From Rhodothermales bacterium (GTDB taxonomy: Bacteria > Bacteroidota > Rhodothermia > Rhodothermales > UBA10348): a stretch of 49,983 bases of DNA. Positions 18,652 through 27,721 of the stretch are shown here, in pieces. The translations under genes were made by a program, and so were the position numbers. The DNA lies in assembly GCA_017859335.1 (NCBI GenBank), contig JAFMNH010000004.1:1-49983 (forward strand), read 5' to 3'. The notes under the pieces are model-generated. The model had not been told where the DNA came from and searched no databases. It saw only the letters and a list, made by a program, of their open reading frames with translations. Numbering within the stretch: position 1 is the first letter of the stretch; each line of letters opens with the position of its first letter.

Positions 18652-20369
18652 AAGGCTACAAGCCCCTTCCTTCACGATATTCGGTTGGCATGCTTACGGG
18701 GATCGCTCTGTTGCTGCAATCGTGTGCTGTCCCCGTGCCGCCCACGGGAGGACCCGCGGATACCACCCCTCCCACGCTAACGGCATCCGAACCCGTTTCC
18801 GGCTCCGTGCGTGTGGATACCGATCACTTGGTCTTCCAGTTTTCGGAGCCCATTGACGGCACCTCTTTCCTCCCCGCCTTTTCCATCACACCTGAAATGA
18901 GTGGACCTGTCGAGGTTGGCGGGTCCAGCCGGCGTGTGGTAGTCAGGCTGCCTGAGAAACTGCGGGCGGAGACCACTTATCGCGTCGTACTCGATGTTGC
19001 CCTCAGGGATCAGCGCCGCGTGCCCCTCGGAGCCCCCATCACACTGGCATTTTCCACCGGCGCTGAAATGGATCGCTCCCGTTTGGGTGGGCGCATGGTG
19101 CACGCGCATGATGGCAGTGCAGCAGCCGGCGTGGATGTCCTGGCTTTTGCCAGCTCGGATTCGACGACTCTTTCGGAGCGCCCCCTTTTCAGGACGCAGA
19201 CCGACAGGGAAGGGCATTTCCTGCTGGAGTATCTCCCCAGCCAATCCTTTTTTGTCGTTGGCTTGGGCGATACGAATGGAAACCGACAAATTGATGACGG
19301 CGAAAAGATAGCTGTACCTCCCCTTGAGTGGGTGCAGGCAGATACCACGGGGGCCGTCGTGCAGACGCCCTGGGTCCTGACGGACATCGACCGATCATCC
19401 CCACGGGTCGAACGGATACGTGCGGTGACCGAGGATGAGCTCGAGATCCGGTTTTCAGAACGACTACGCCTCTTTCTGGATGATAACATGCCGAGCGATC
19501 ATGTCTTGTCGCTGACCAACGAGGGTGGCAAGGACCTGCCCGTGCGCGCACTCTGGTTCTCGGAAGACCAGCCCCGAAGGATACTGGCCCTTGCCGAGGG
19601 GCTTACGCCGGGGTCATGGAATCTCTCAGGCTCCCTGGCCGTGTCTGATTCGAGTGGGAATTCCGTGGGCGCCTTCCAGGAGGCATTTGACATACCCGAA
19701 GGATTGCCGGCATCCGAGCTCGTCGATGTGCTTCGATGGACACCTGATTCATTGGATACCCCCGGAGGAGGTACCGAAACGGTGCGTACCGTATGGCCCA
19801 TGGAGAACCCCGGGGTACGGCTTACGCGGCCATTTGACGATCTGGCGATTTCGTTCTCGGACACCAGTGGCGCTCCCCTGCCGTGGACAGCGGTCCAGGA
19901 GGATGCCACATGGCATACCTGGAGACCTCCTGAGGATTACGGCGCCCCCTATATCGTGACTGCGCGCCTTCCCGATCAGGATTCCACGTACTCCCTCCGG
20001 CTGCAGAGCGCCTCGCCGCGTCAGATGGGCGCGCTGGGAGTGTACGTAAACCCGGGGCCCCATGGCGATGCCACGATAAAGGCATACCTGCAGGGCCCGG
20101 ACATCGGGGGGCGGCCCGTGGCCAGCGCCCGATTGCAGGAGGACGTGATCCTCTTCGAGAGGCTGCCCACCGGCCTGAAGGGACGAGCCGTCGTCTTTGT
20201 GGATCAGGATATGGATGACAGGTGGAGTCCAGGATCCCTTGTGCCGTATGTGCCCCCGGAAGCGGTACGTTGGCACGTATTCAATGAACGGGTTCGAGCG
20301 CGGTGGGATACCATGGCCAGCGACACGCTTTCGTTCGATCCCATCACGATGCAGGACCGGCACGAATGA
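18648..20369 (+). CDS. Ig-like domain lipoprotein (SbsA Ig-like N-terminal domain)
   Basis: Lipobox-like LLLQSCAVPVPPTGGPADTTPPTL; SEPVSGSVRVDTDHLVFQFSEPID...STGAEMD; start in ATGA overlap with the upstream stop. Confidence 0.8.
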   Translation: MKGYKPLPSRYSVGMLTGIALLLQSCAVPVPPTGGPADTTPPTLTASEPVSGSVRVDTDHLVFQFSEPIDGTSFLPAFSITPEMSGPVEVGGSSRRVVVRLPEKLRAETTYRVVLDVALRDQRRVPLGAPITLAFSTGAEMDRSRLGGRMVHAHDGSAAAGVDVLAFASSDSTTLSERPLFRTQTDREGHFLLEYLPSQSFFVVGLGDTNGNRQIDDGEKIAVPPLEWVQADTTGAVVQTPWVLTDIDRSSPRVERIRAVTEDELEIRFSERLRLFLDDNMPSDHVLSLTNEGGKDLPVRALWFSEDQPRRILALAEGLTPGSWNLSGSLAVSDSSGNSVGAFQEAFDIPEGLPASELVDVLRWTPDSLDTPGGGTETVRTVWPMENPGVRLTRPFDDLAISFSDTSGAPLPWTAVQEDATWHTWRPPEDYGAPYIVTARLPDQDSTYSLRLQSASPRQMGALGVYVNPGPHGDATIKAYLQGPDIGGRPVASARLQEDVILFERLPTGLKGRAVVFVDQDMDDRWSPGSLVPYVPPEAVRWHVFNERVRARWDTMASDTLSFDPITMQDRHE

Positions 20370-22015
20370 CGCGATCCGAAGCGCCTCCCGGCAATGGATA
20401 TCCCGAAATCGAACGGGCAGACATCCTTCATCCGGTACTGGATGCGGCCGCCATGCGGGCAGCCGATGCCTGGACCATCCAGACACTTGGTGTGGCCGAG
20501 GCCGCCCTCATGGAGACGGCCGGCCGGGAAGCCGCCCGCATGGCGGCCGGCATGCTCTCAGGACCCGTCCAGGACACGAGAACCCTCCGCGTGGTAGTCT
20601 GTGCGGGCAAGGGTAACAACGGAGGTGATGGCCTGGTGGCAGCCCGTTGGCTGCTCGATGCGGGCTTCGGCGTACACATCTTCCTGACCGCCCCGCCGAC
20701 CGAGGGGTCTGAGGGGTATCGTGCCAACCTGGCTATCCTTACCCGATTACTCGACATGGGGCACGCTCCGGGTCTCGTACTGAGGCATGCCGGAGACTGG
20801 TCGGTCGAGGAATGGCCCGGCATGCCGGCAGACCTCATCATCGACGGTCTCTTCGGTACCGGATTGGAAACCACGCTTCGTCCTCCGTTTGATGTCCTCG
20901 TCCGGCGCATGAACGAACACGGAGCGCCCATCCTTTCCCTCGACATCCCCTCTGGACTCTCTGCCTCAACCGGACGCGCGTTCGACCCCTGCATCCAAGC
21001 CACGGCCACCGTTTCGATGGGCGCGCTGAAAACAGGGCATCTACTGGAAGACGGTCCTGATGTGTCTGGGCGCATCGAGGTGGCCCGGATCGGTATTCCG
21101 TCGACGCAGGTCAGGCAGCAGGCAGCAAGCCCGGGCAGCGGGTTTCTGTCCACTGATGCATGGGTATCTGTGCACCTTCGACCCCGTTCGCGGCACGACC
21201 ACAAGTACACGACCGGACCGACCATCGTGGTGGGCGGAAGCCCTGCGTTTCCCGGGGCGCCCGTTCTGGCAGCACGGGCAGCAGCCCGCGTTGGGAGTGG
21301 CTATGTCGTGACGGCGGGTCCGGAACGTATCAAAGCACTCTTGCAGGAGCGTCTCGATGCCATCCCTGTTTCTGCTTGGTCCGAGGAGCAGGACGCCGAG
21401 GCTGCCGTGGCCGACATGATTGAGGAGCTGGGATCGCGCTGGACCAAGGCCCGAGCGCTCCTGGTCGGACCCGGTATGGGTCGCGGCGAAGATGTACGTG
21501 CCCGTTTGTGGGCGCTGCTCGATCGCTTCGACGGACCCGTGGTGCTCGACGCCGATGCCCTCTTTGCCATTCGCGAGGACCGTGATCGCATCGCAGCCAG
21601 GGCTGAGGGGCGTTGGATCCTGACCCCCCATGAGGGCGAACTGGCCCGTCTCGCACCCCACATGCCACGCGATATCAGTCGGATCGAACATGTCCGGCAG
21701 GTCGCCCGCGCCTGGAAGTGTATTGTTCTTGCCAAAGGACAACCATCCATTTCGGCGGCGCCCGATGGACGCGTGATGATCAACAGTTCGGGCCATCCGG
21801 CTGCTGCGACCGCCGGGAGCGGGGACGTGTTGGCAGGCATCACGGCTGGACTGCTGGCCCAGGGCCTGGATCCGTTCGCGGCTGCGGCCGCCGGAATTCA
21901 TATCGGTGGAACTGCCGCAAGCCAGTTCGTAGAAGGAAAAGCCGCGCAATCATTGACGGCGCCTGATATCATCGATGCCCTGCCGAACGTGCTGCGTCAG
22001 CTCACCGACACGTGA
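20366..22015 (+). CDS. nnr: Bifunctional NAD(P)H-hydrate epimerase / ADP-dependent NAD(P)H-hydrate dehydratase
   Basis: VCAGKGNNGGDGLVAARWL (YjeF N-terminal domain); LVGPGMGRGEDVR, VLDADALFAI, LTPHEGELARL, TAGSGDVLAGITAGLLAQG (carbohydrate kinase-like domain). Confidence 0.93.
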   Translation: MTRSEAPPGNGYPEIERADILHPVLDAAAMRAADAWTIQTLGVAEAALMETAGREAARMAAGMLSGPVQDTRTLRVVVCAGKGNNGGDGLVAARWLLDAGFGVHIFLTAPPTEGSEGYRANLAILTRLLDMGHAPGLVLRHAGDWSVEEWPGMPADLIIDGLFGTGLETTLRPPFDVLVRRMNEHGAPILSLDIPSGLSASTGRAFDPCIQATATVSMGALKTGHLLEDGPDVSGRIEVARIGIPSTQVRQQAASPGSGFLSTDAWVSVHLRPRSRHDHKYTTGPTIVVGGSPAFPGAPVLAARAAARVGSGYVVTAGPERIKALLQERLDAIPVSAWSEEQDAEAAVADMIEELGSRWTKARALLVGPGMGRGEDVRARLWALLDRFDGPVVLDADALFAIREDRDRIAARAEGRWILTPHEGELARLAPHMPRDISRIEHVRQVARAWKCIVLAKGQPSISAAPDGRVMINSSGHPAAATAGSGDVLAGITAGLLAQGLDPFAAAAAGIHIGGTAASQFVEGKAAQSLTAPDIIDALPNVLRQLTDT

Positions 22016-22413
22016 TGGTCTTTTTTTCTCCCCGCCTGTTGGCACCTTTGTGGACCCTGTTGATTCTCGTAGCCTTGAGCCTGCCGGGAAGTCGCCTGCC
22101 GGACGCATCGCTGCTTGAGTACGACAAGGCGGTCCACTTCATCCTGTTCTTCGTTTTGACCATCCTCTGGCTGGCGGCCCTGTATCGTGGAGCCATGGGC
22201 AGGGCGTGGGGGATCCTGCTCGTCATACTGGCCTTTTCGGTCCTCTCCGAGCTGTATCAGAGCTGGCTGCCGTTCAACCGCTCAGCCGACGTGGTGGATG
22301 CAGCAGCGGACGCTGCTGGCGCCCTGACCGGTTTTCTGCTCTGGCTGGCCTCCAGAGATTATCTTCGTGCGTGGTCGGAACGCAAGCGGACCGCATCCGT
22401 TGAGAACAGATGA
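22015..22413 (+). CDS. VanZ-like family membrane protein
   Basis: LPDASLLEYDKAVHFILFFVLTILW and LSELYQSWLPFNRSADVVDAAADAAGALTG; ATG overlaps the nnr stop by 1 nt. Confidence 0.8.
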   Translation: MVFFSPRLLAPLWTLLILVALSLPGSRLPDASLLEYDKAVHFILFFVLTILWLAALYRGAMGRAWGILLVILAFSVLSELYQSWLPFNRSADVVDAAADAAGALTGFLLWLASRDYLRAWSERKRTASVENR

Positions 22414-22533
22414 AGGGATGAGCCCGAGGCCTCACAGCAAGGAGGTACACCTCTTTCCAAAACGGTTGCTCCTCCGTATACTCTCCGCTCCAGTCGATTT
22501 CGTGCCGCCCATGGCACTCAGCTACGCAGAAAC

Positions 22534-23190
22534 ATGGCTCTCAAAAAAACAGAAAAGGCTGACATCAAGCGGAGATACCCGCTGTATGTCGAAATCGGAA
22601 TGGTCCTCACGCTGGCCGTTCTCATCGTGGCGTTCCGCTTGGACATGTCAGCAGATGCGCCGCCTGAATTTGCTCTTGATGAACAGGAAGTCGTTCAGAT
22701 GGAGGAAATCCAGCAAACCCAGCAGATCGAGAAACCCCCGCCACCACCGCGGCCTCCGGTTCCTGTTGAGGTACCCAACGACGAAGTCCTCGACGACGTA
22801 GACCTGGACCTGGACGTTTCCCTGGATCTCGATGACATGATAGACCTCCCGCCCCCGCCACCACCGGCTGAGGAAGAAGAGGAGGAGCCTGAGATCTTCG
22901 TGATCGTGGAGCAGTCTCCTGAACTGATTGGCGGTCTTGCCGGTCTCCAGAAGAAGATCCGATATCCCGAGATTGCCAAGAAAGCTGGTGTCGAAGGACG
23001 CGTTTATCTGCAGTTCGTCGTCGATGAACAGGGCAACGTCCACGACCCCATCGTGACCCGTGGAATCGGTGCTGGCTGCGATGAAGAGGCTATCAGAGCC
23101 ATCATGGAGGCCAAGTTCAAACCGGGAAGACAGCGTGGCAAGTCGGTGAAAGTGAAGATGTCTCTTCCGATTACCTTCAAGCTCAAGTAA
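22534..23190 (+). CDS. tonB: TonB-family energy transducer
   Basis: Single N-terminal TM, Pro-rich segments, C-terminal IRYPEIAKKAGVEGRVYLQFVVDEQGNVHDPIVTRGIGAGCDEEAIRAIMEAKFKPGRQRGKSVKVKMSLPITFKL. Confidence 0.93.
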   Translation: MALKKTEKADIKRRYPLYVEIGMVLTLAVLIVAFRLDMSADAPPEFALDEQEVVQMEEIQQTQQIEKPPPPPRPPVPVEVPNDEVLDDVDLDLDVSLDLDDMIDLPPPPPPAEEEEEEPEIFVIVEQSPELIGGLAGLQKKIRYPEIAKKAGVEGRVYLQFVVDEQGNVHDPIVTRGIGAGCDEEAIRAIMEAKFKPGRQRGKSVKVKMSLPITFKLK

Positions 23191-23216
23191 GCCAACCGGT
23201 ACGCAAGTGTTCAGAG

Positions 23217-23250
23217 AAAGGGGCGGTGCGCAGTGCGCACCGCCCCTTTT
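23217..23250 (+). terminator. Intrinsic terminator after tonB
   Basis: AAAGGGGCGGTGCGC-AGT-GCGCACCGCCCCTTT: 15-bp perfect stem with 3-nt loop followed by TTTT. The A/T ends could allow bidirectional use. Confidence 0.92.
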
Positions 23251-23273
23251 CTACGTTTGAAGGGCGCCGCGAT

Positions 23274-23450
23274 TCAGTAATTATACCGGACGACAGCGCC
23301 TCCTTTCATGATCAGGCGAACGTCCCGAACCACGCTCATGTCGTCCAGTGGATTCCCCTCGACGGCAACCAGGTCAGGCACCAGGAGGGTCTGTGCGGGG
23401 GAGGGCAGCGCCAGAACCAGCAGGACAGCGAAAAAAAGCAAGGCACGCAT
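23274..23450 (-). pseudogene. Probable internally deleted secreted amidohydrolase: signal peptide joined to C-terminal tail
   Basis: 58-aa ORF MRALLFFAVLLVLALPSPAQTLLVPDLVAVEGNPLDDMSVVRDVRLIMKGGAVVRYNY; DLVAVEGNPLDDMSVVRDVRLIMKGG resembles the C-terminal segment of imidazolonepropionase-like amidohydrolases. Confidence 0.7.
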
Positions 23451-23560
23451 GATGGGAACTCGTTGGTGAAACGTGCTGCAGGATACCAAAAAGGTCTGGG
23501 TCAAGCCATTGCGTATGCTCCCCGTCGTACCTTTGTATTCACACCAGTACACAGAGCACC

Positions 23561-24805
23561 ATGGCATACGACATCGAACGCGTGCGCAGCGCATTCCCCT
23601 CCCTTTCCGAAACCGATGGCGGGCAGCCTCGCATCTACTTCGACAACCCGGGCGGCACACAGATTTGCCAACGGTCCATCGACCGGATGAATGAGTACCT
23701 GGTCCGCGCCAACACGAATACGCACGGCCCTTTCCGCACCTCCCGGATGACGGACGAGATCATCCACGAAACCCATGCGGCACTGGCAGACTTCGTGGGG
23801 GCCGACGATCCAGGCGAGATCGTGTTCGGCCAGAACATGACCACCATCACGCTGCATCTGTCCCGTTCGCTGGCTCACTTGCTGAATGAGGGCGACGAAA
23901 TCGTGGTCACCCGCATGGATCACGATGCCAATATCAGCCCGTGGCTGCTGGTGGCCAGGGACCGGGGCTGCACGGTGCGTTGGATCGATTTTGATCCACA
24001 AACCTATCGATACGACGAGGCATCCGTGGATGCAGCCGTCACGGAAAAAACCCGCATCGTGGCAGTAGGGTATGCCTCCAATGCCATTGGCACGGTCAAC
24101 GACGTGGCATCGGTAGCAGAAAAGGCGCATGCAGTCGGTGCGCTCGTATTCGTCGATGCCGTCCAGTTCGCCCCGCATTTCGTGATGGATGTCAAGGCCA
24201 TCGGATGTGACATCCTGGCCTGTTCACCCTACAAGTTTTACGGGCCGCATCAGGGTATGGCTTGGGCCAGACGGGACCTGCTTGAATCCCTTTCGCCCTA
24301 CAAGGTCCGTCCGGCCGACGACACGCTGCCCAGCCGCTTCGAAACCGGCACGCAGTCCCATGAGGGAATGGCGGCCACGCTGGGCGCCGTCGAACACTTT
24401 GAATGGATGGGAACGGCAATGGGCGCGGGGGGCACGACGCGTCGTGAGCGTCTGGTTTCAGGCATGGAAGTCCTGATCGATTACGAACGGGACCTGACCC
24501 GCCATCTTATCACTGGTCTACAAGCCATTCCCGGCGTGAGGGTGCACGGACTGACCCGGGAGGAAGACCTGACAGACCGCGTTCCGACCGTCGGCATGGT
24601 CAAGGAAGGCTCCGATCCCGACACCTTGGCCCGTCGCCTGGCCGAAGCCAATATCTTCACCTGGCCGGGGCACTACTATGCCATTGAGGTCATTGAGCGG
24701 CTCGGCCTGAGCGCATCCGGTGGCATGCTGCGCATCGGTCTGGGGCAATACAATACCGTCGAGGAAATCGACCGCCTTCTGAATGTCCTGGATGCCCGGG
24801 GCTAG
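23561..24805 (+). CDS. Cysteine desulfurase-like protein (class V aminotransferase)
   Basis: YFDNPGGTQICQRSIDRM, MDHDANISPWLLVARDRG, VDAVQFAPHFVMDVKAIGCDILACSPYKFYGPHQG (PLP Lys). Confidence 0.9.
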   Translation: MAYDIERVRSAFPSLSETDGGQPRIYFDNPGGTQICQRSIDRMNEYLVRANTNTHGPFRTSRMTDEIIHETHAALADFVGADDPGEIVFGQNMTTITLHLSRSLAHLLNEGDEIVVTRMDHDANISPWLLVARDRGCTVRWIDFDPQTYRYDEASVDAAVTEKTRIVAVGYASNAIGTVNDVASVAEKAHAVGALVFVDAVQFAPHFVMDVKAIGCDILACSPYKFYGPHQGMAWARRDLLESLSPYKVRPADDTLPSRFETGTQSHEGMAATLGAVEHFEWMGTAMGAGGTTRRERLVSGMEVLIDYERDLTRHLITGLQAIPGVRVHGLTREEDLTDRVPTVGMVKEGSDPDTLARRLAEANIFTWPGHYYAIEVIERLGLSASGGMLRIGLGQYNTVEEIDRLLNVLDARG

Positions 24806-25089
24806 AGAGCGATGACACCCTCGACCTGACCGGCAGCTCTGTAAACGTCTATGACCTCGTCGCTGCTCTCGACGCGGATGTGCATCGTCAGGCTTAGATA
24901 ATTACCCTTGGAAGAGGCTTTGACATCAATCGAATGGTTGCTGAAAAGGGCCTTCAACTCAGAGAGGCCAGCCTTGGGCACGATGAACTTGAACAGGTAA
25001 TGGACCGGCCACTCGTTATTGTCATCGAGCAGCTGTTGGAAGTTGTTCCACCAGTTGGGATCGGTGAGCGGTAGTTTCTGGGGAGCCAT
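24802..25089 (-). CDS. DUF493 (YbeD-like) family protein
   Basis: WPVHYLFKFIVPKAGLSELKALF...VKASSKGNYLSLTMHIRVESSDEVIDVYRAAGQVEGVIAL; convergent 4-bp overlap with the previous CDS. Confidence 0.8.
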   Translation of the reverse strand: MAPQKLPLTDPNWWNNFQQLLDDNNEWPVHYLFKFIVPKAGLSELKALFSNHSIDVKASSKGNYLSLTMHIRVESSDEVIDVYRAAGQVEGVIAL

Positions 25090-25228
25090 GGTCCGATAAG
25101 GGTGCATCGTCAGGAGGGAATGCGCCCCGCTCATATTCGTCTGATATGCAGATGGTTTCGTGAATCACTGACGCACCATCGATCGTACCAAGGGTACGCG
25201 CCACCTGATCACATGCCGCTCCACCGCC

Positions 25229-26290
25229 ATGCTACCTGACTGGGCTCCCAATATCCACCCCATGATTGTCCATTTTCCGATCGCCCTCCTGTTCGTGGCG
25301 GCGCTCGTGGACACTGTGGGCATGATCCTGCGATCGAACGACTTCATCCGCAAGGGGGCTTTCAGCCTCTATCTACTGGGTACGGCAGGTGTTGTAGCCG
25401 CCTATTTTTCGGGTGAACAGGCGGCCGATTCCGTCTTCCTGGCCACAGAAGCGAATGCACTTTTGACCGAGCATTCCGATTTGGGTCACTACACCCTGTA
25501 CTTTTTCGGTGGCTATGCCCTGGTTCGCCTTGTCATGTTTGGGCTGAATCTGGAAGCTCGGACGGCCCTCAGGGCAACGGCCTGGGCCATCGGCCTGGTC
25601 GGTATCGGCCTGACCACGGTCACGGCCGATCACGGGGGTGAACTCGTGTACCGGCATGGCGCCGGCGTTCAGGCGGCGCAATCCGAAGCACCCGTTTTCT
25701 CGCTGCCTGACTCCAGTGAAACCTCAGGGCCCGTCATGAATGAGGATGGCGGATGGACATTCAAACCCACGCGCGCAGCTGCCTGGATGGAAGACATGAC
25801 GCTGTATGGGGATCGGGACGGCCTGGAGACCTCACTCAGGGATGGTGGCGATCGGGGCGATGTCCTCGGACTGACCGTTTCCGGCGATCCGGTCATGATC
25901 ATCTTCGATCACACCATGTCTTCCCTGCAGATTGACGCAGTCATGAACCTCGATGCCTTCGAAGGCACCGTCATGTTTGTCACGCACGTCAACGATGCAG
26001 ACAACTACTACTTCACTTCCATCTCCCAGGGATCGGTTCGACAGGGAAAAAGTGATTCGGGTGACCTGATTCTCATGGATGACCAACCCTATGCGCCGGA
26101 GGGTTGGGTTTTTTACAGGGCAGTTGCAGATCAGACCCATTTCCGGGCCTATGCCGACCAGAAGCTGATTGCCCATGGGCATGGCGAGGATGGCGGTATG
26201 GGACCCGTCGGTCTTCGGCTCAACGGCGAGGGCACTGTGCTCATCGATTATGTGCAGACCACGGCCCTCAGGGGCGGGATGGATCACTGA
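25229..26290 (+). CDS. DUF2231-like membrane domain fused to a C-terminal LamG/DUF1080-like domain
   Basis: N-terminal NIHPMIVHFPIALLFVAALVDTVGMILR with several TM helices (DUF2231-like); C-terminal FEGTVMFVTHVNDADNYYFTSIS...GMGPVGLRLNGEGTVLIDYVQTT resembles a concanavalin-like jelly roll. Confidence 0.75.
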   Translation: MLPDWAPNIHPMIVHFPIALLFVAALVDTVGMILRSNDFIRKGAFSLYLLGTAGVVAAYFSGEQAADSVFLATEANALLTEHSDLGHYTLYFFGGYALVRLVMFGLNLEARTALRATAWAIGLVGIGLTTVTADHGGELVYRHGAGVQAAQSEAPVFSLPDSSETSGPVMNEDGGWTFKPTRAAAWMEDMTLYGDRDGLETSLRDGGDRGDVLGLTVSGDPVMIIFDHTMSSLQIDAVMNLDAFEGTVMFVTHVNDADNYYFTSISQGSVRQGKSDSGDLILMDDQPYAPEGWVFYRAVADQTHFRAYADQKLIAHGHGEDGGMGPVGLRLNGEGTVLIDYVQTTALRGGMDH

Positions 26291-27534
26291 TCGCCCTGTG
26301 GGTCGTTCTCCTCGGAGGGCCGTAGCAGCCACGCCGCCCACAGACCGGAGAGCAGGGTGAGGATGCCAATCCCCAGGATAGCTTCTTCGAGGCCCAACGC
26401 GTCGGCCAATAGACCCGAGAGCACGGCACCGACCACGTATCCTCCGTCGCGCCACAGGCGATAGACACCCAGGGCCGAAGCGCGCCACGACGGCGCGGAA
26501 TGGTCCGAGACGACGGCAAGCAACGTGGGGTAGACCAAAGCCGTACCTGCACCCATCCCGATCATGGCCGTTGCCAAGCCCACCGTGTGCTCAGCCTGCA
26601 GGAGCAGCAGGATGCTCACGCCTTGCAGAGCCATACCCAGCGCGATAGGCCCGCGGCGTCCGACCCGGTCTGATAAGCCTCCGGTCAGGAGCTGTCCAAC
26701 ACCCCATACAAACGGGTAGAGCGCCAGGAGCCATGCCGTCTGTTCACCGCCGAGTCCGGACTGCAGGAAGAAGAGCGGCAGGATACCCCAGGCCAGGCCG
26801 TCATTCATGTTGTTGACCATGCCGGCCTGGGAAGCCGCGTGCAGATGGCGTTCCCTCCAGGTGGTGCGGGCAAAAATCTCCCGCCATGCCGGTGTGGCTT
26901 CTTCCGCGGTGTTGTGTTGTCCGTGCTCCAGAGCGACATGGTCCATCGTATCGTGGACGAACACGAGGGACAGCAGCAGACCGGTAGCGGCCAGTGCGAT
27001 GCCCAGTAAAAACGTAAGATCCTCATTCCCGGCAGCCAGCCAGTATCCCGAGATCAAGGCGGCGAGGGAAACAGCCGCATAGCCAGCACTCTCGTTAATG
27101 CCCAGGGCCAGTCCGCGCTGACGCGGTCCCACGAGGTCCACTTTCATGACGACGGTCATGGTCCAGGCGAAGCCCTGGTTCAGACCGAGCAGGGCGTTGG
27201 CCGCTACGACCCAGGCCCAGGAGGGTGCCCACATCAGCAGAAGCGGTACCGGTAGTCCGAACATCCAGCCCAGGACTAGCAGTTTCTTGCGGCCGGCTCG
27301 CTCGGCGAGCCGGCCCGCCACGGTGTTGGCCAGCGCCTTGGCCAGACCAAACGTGACGATGAAAGAGAGCGCAGCCGCATAGCTCTCCACCCCCCAGCGT
27401 GTCCCCGCAAGCACCGGAAGCACCACCCGCTCCAGTCCCACCATCGCCCCCACGAACGCATTGATGACCACCAACAGGGCGAATTGTCCCATGTTGGCGC
27501 GCAGTCCCAGAACCGGAGGCGAAGGCTGTGGCAT
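26284..27534 (-). CDS. Major facilitator superfamily transporter
   Basis: 416 aa, about 12 hydrophobic segments, [17 protein letters not shown] and [16 protein letters not shown] loop motifs. Confidence 0.9.
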   Translation of the reverse strand: MPQPSPPVLGLRANMGQFALLVVINAFVGAMVGLERVVLPVLAGTRWGVESYAAALSFIVTFGLAKALANTVAGRLAERAGRKKLLVLGWMFGLPVPLLLMWAPSWAWVVAANALLGLNQGFAWTMTVVMKVDLVGPRQRGLALGINESAGYAAVSLAALISGYWLAAGNEDLTFLLGIALAATGLLLSLVFVHDTMDHVALEHGQHNTAEEATPAWREIFARTTWRERHLHAASQAGMVNNMNDGLAWGILPLFFLQSGLGGEQTAWLLALYPFVWGVGQLLTGGLSDRVGRRGPIALGMALQGVSILLLLQAEHTVGLATAMIGMGAGTALVYPTLLAVVSDHSAPSWRASALGVYRLWRDGGYVVGAVLSGLLADALGLEEAILGIGILTLLSGLWAAWLLRPSEENDPQGDQ

Positions 27535-27721
27535 GCCGTATGTCAGGTGGTGTCGGTTGTCGGAATCCCTGCATTCAACGCCCCATGCAGCCGTGTGCTG
27601 TCATGATGGCAGTGAAATGAGCTTGGTATGCTTTTGGCAACCGTCCAACATACAAGATTTTGGCCAACGGACTGCCATTTCGTCCGCTCTGGCCAACGGT
27701 CACCAATCGGTCGAGGCAGAC

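Noticed and set aside
22019-22027. T7 run at the start of the VanZ-like gene as a possible slippage site
   Set aside because: Encodes normal hydrophobic residues (FFS) and both flanking frames are consistent with a single ORF; no evidence for frameshifting.
23509-23535. TTG-n16-TACCTTTG resembling the Bacteroidetes -33/-7 promoter upstream of the cysteine desulfurase-like gene
   Set aside because: Plausible, but the spacing is slightly short and there is one example only; not reported as a feature.
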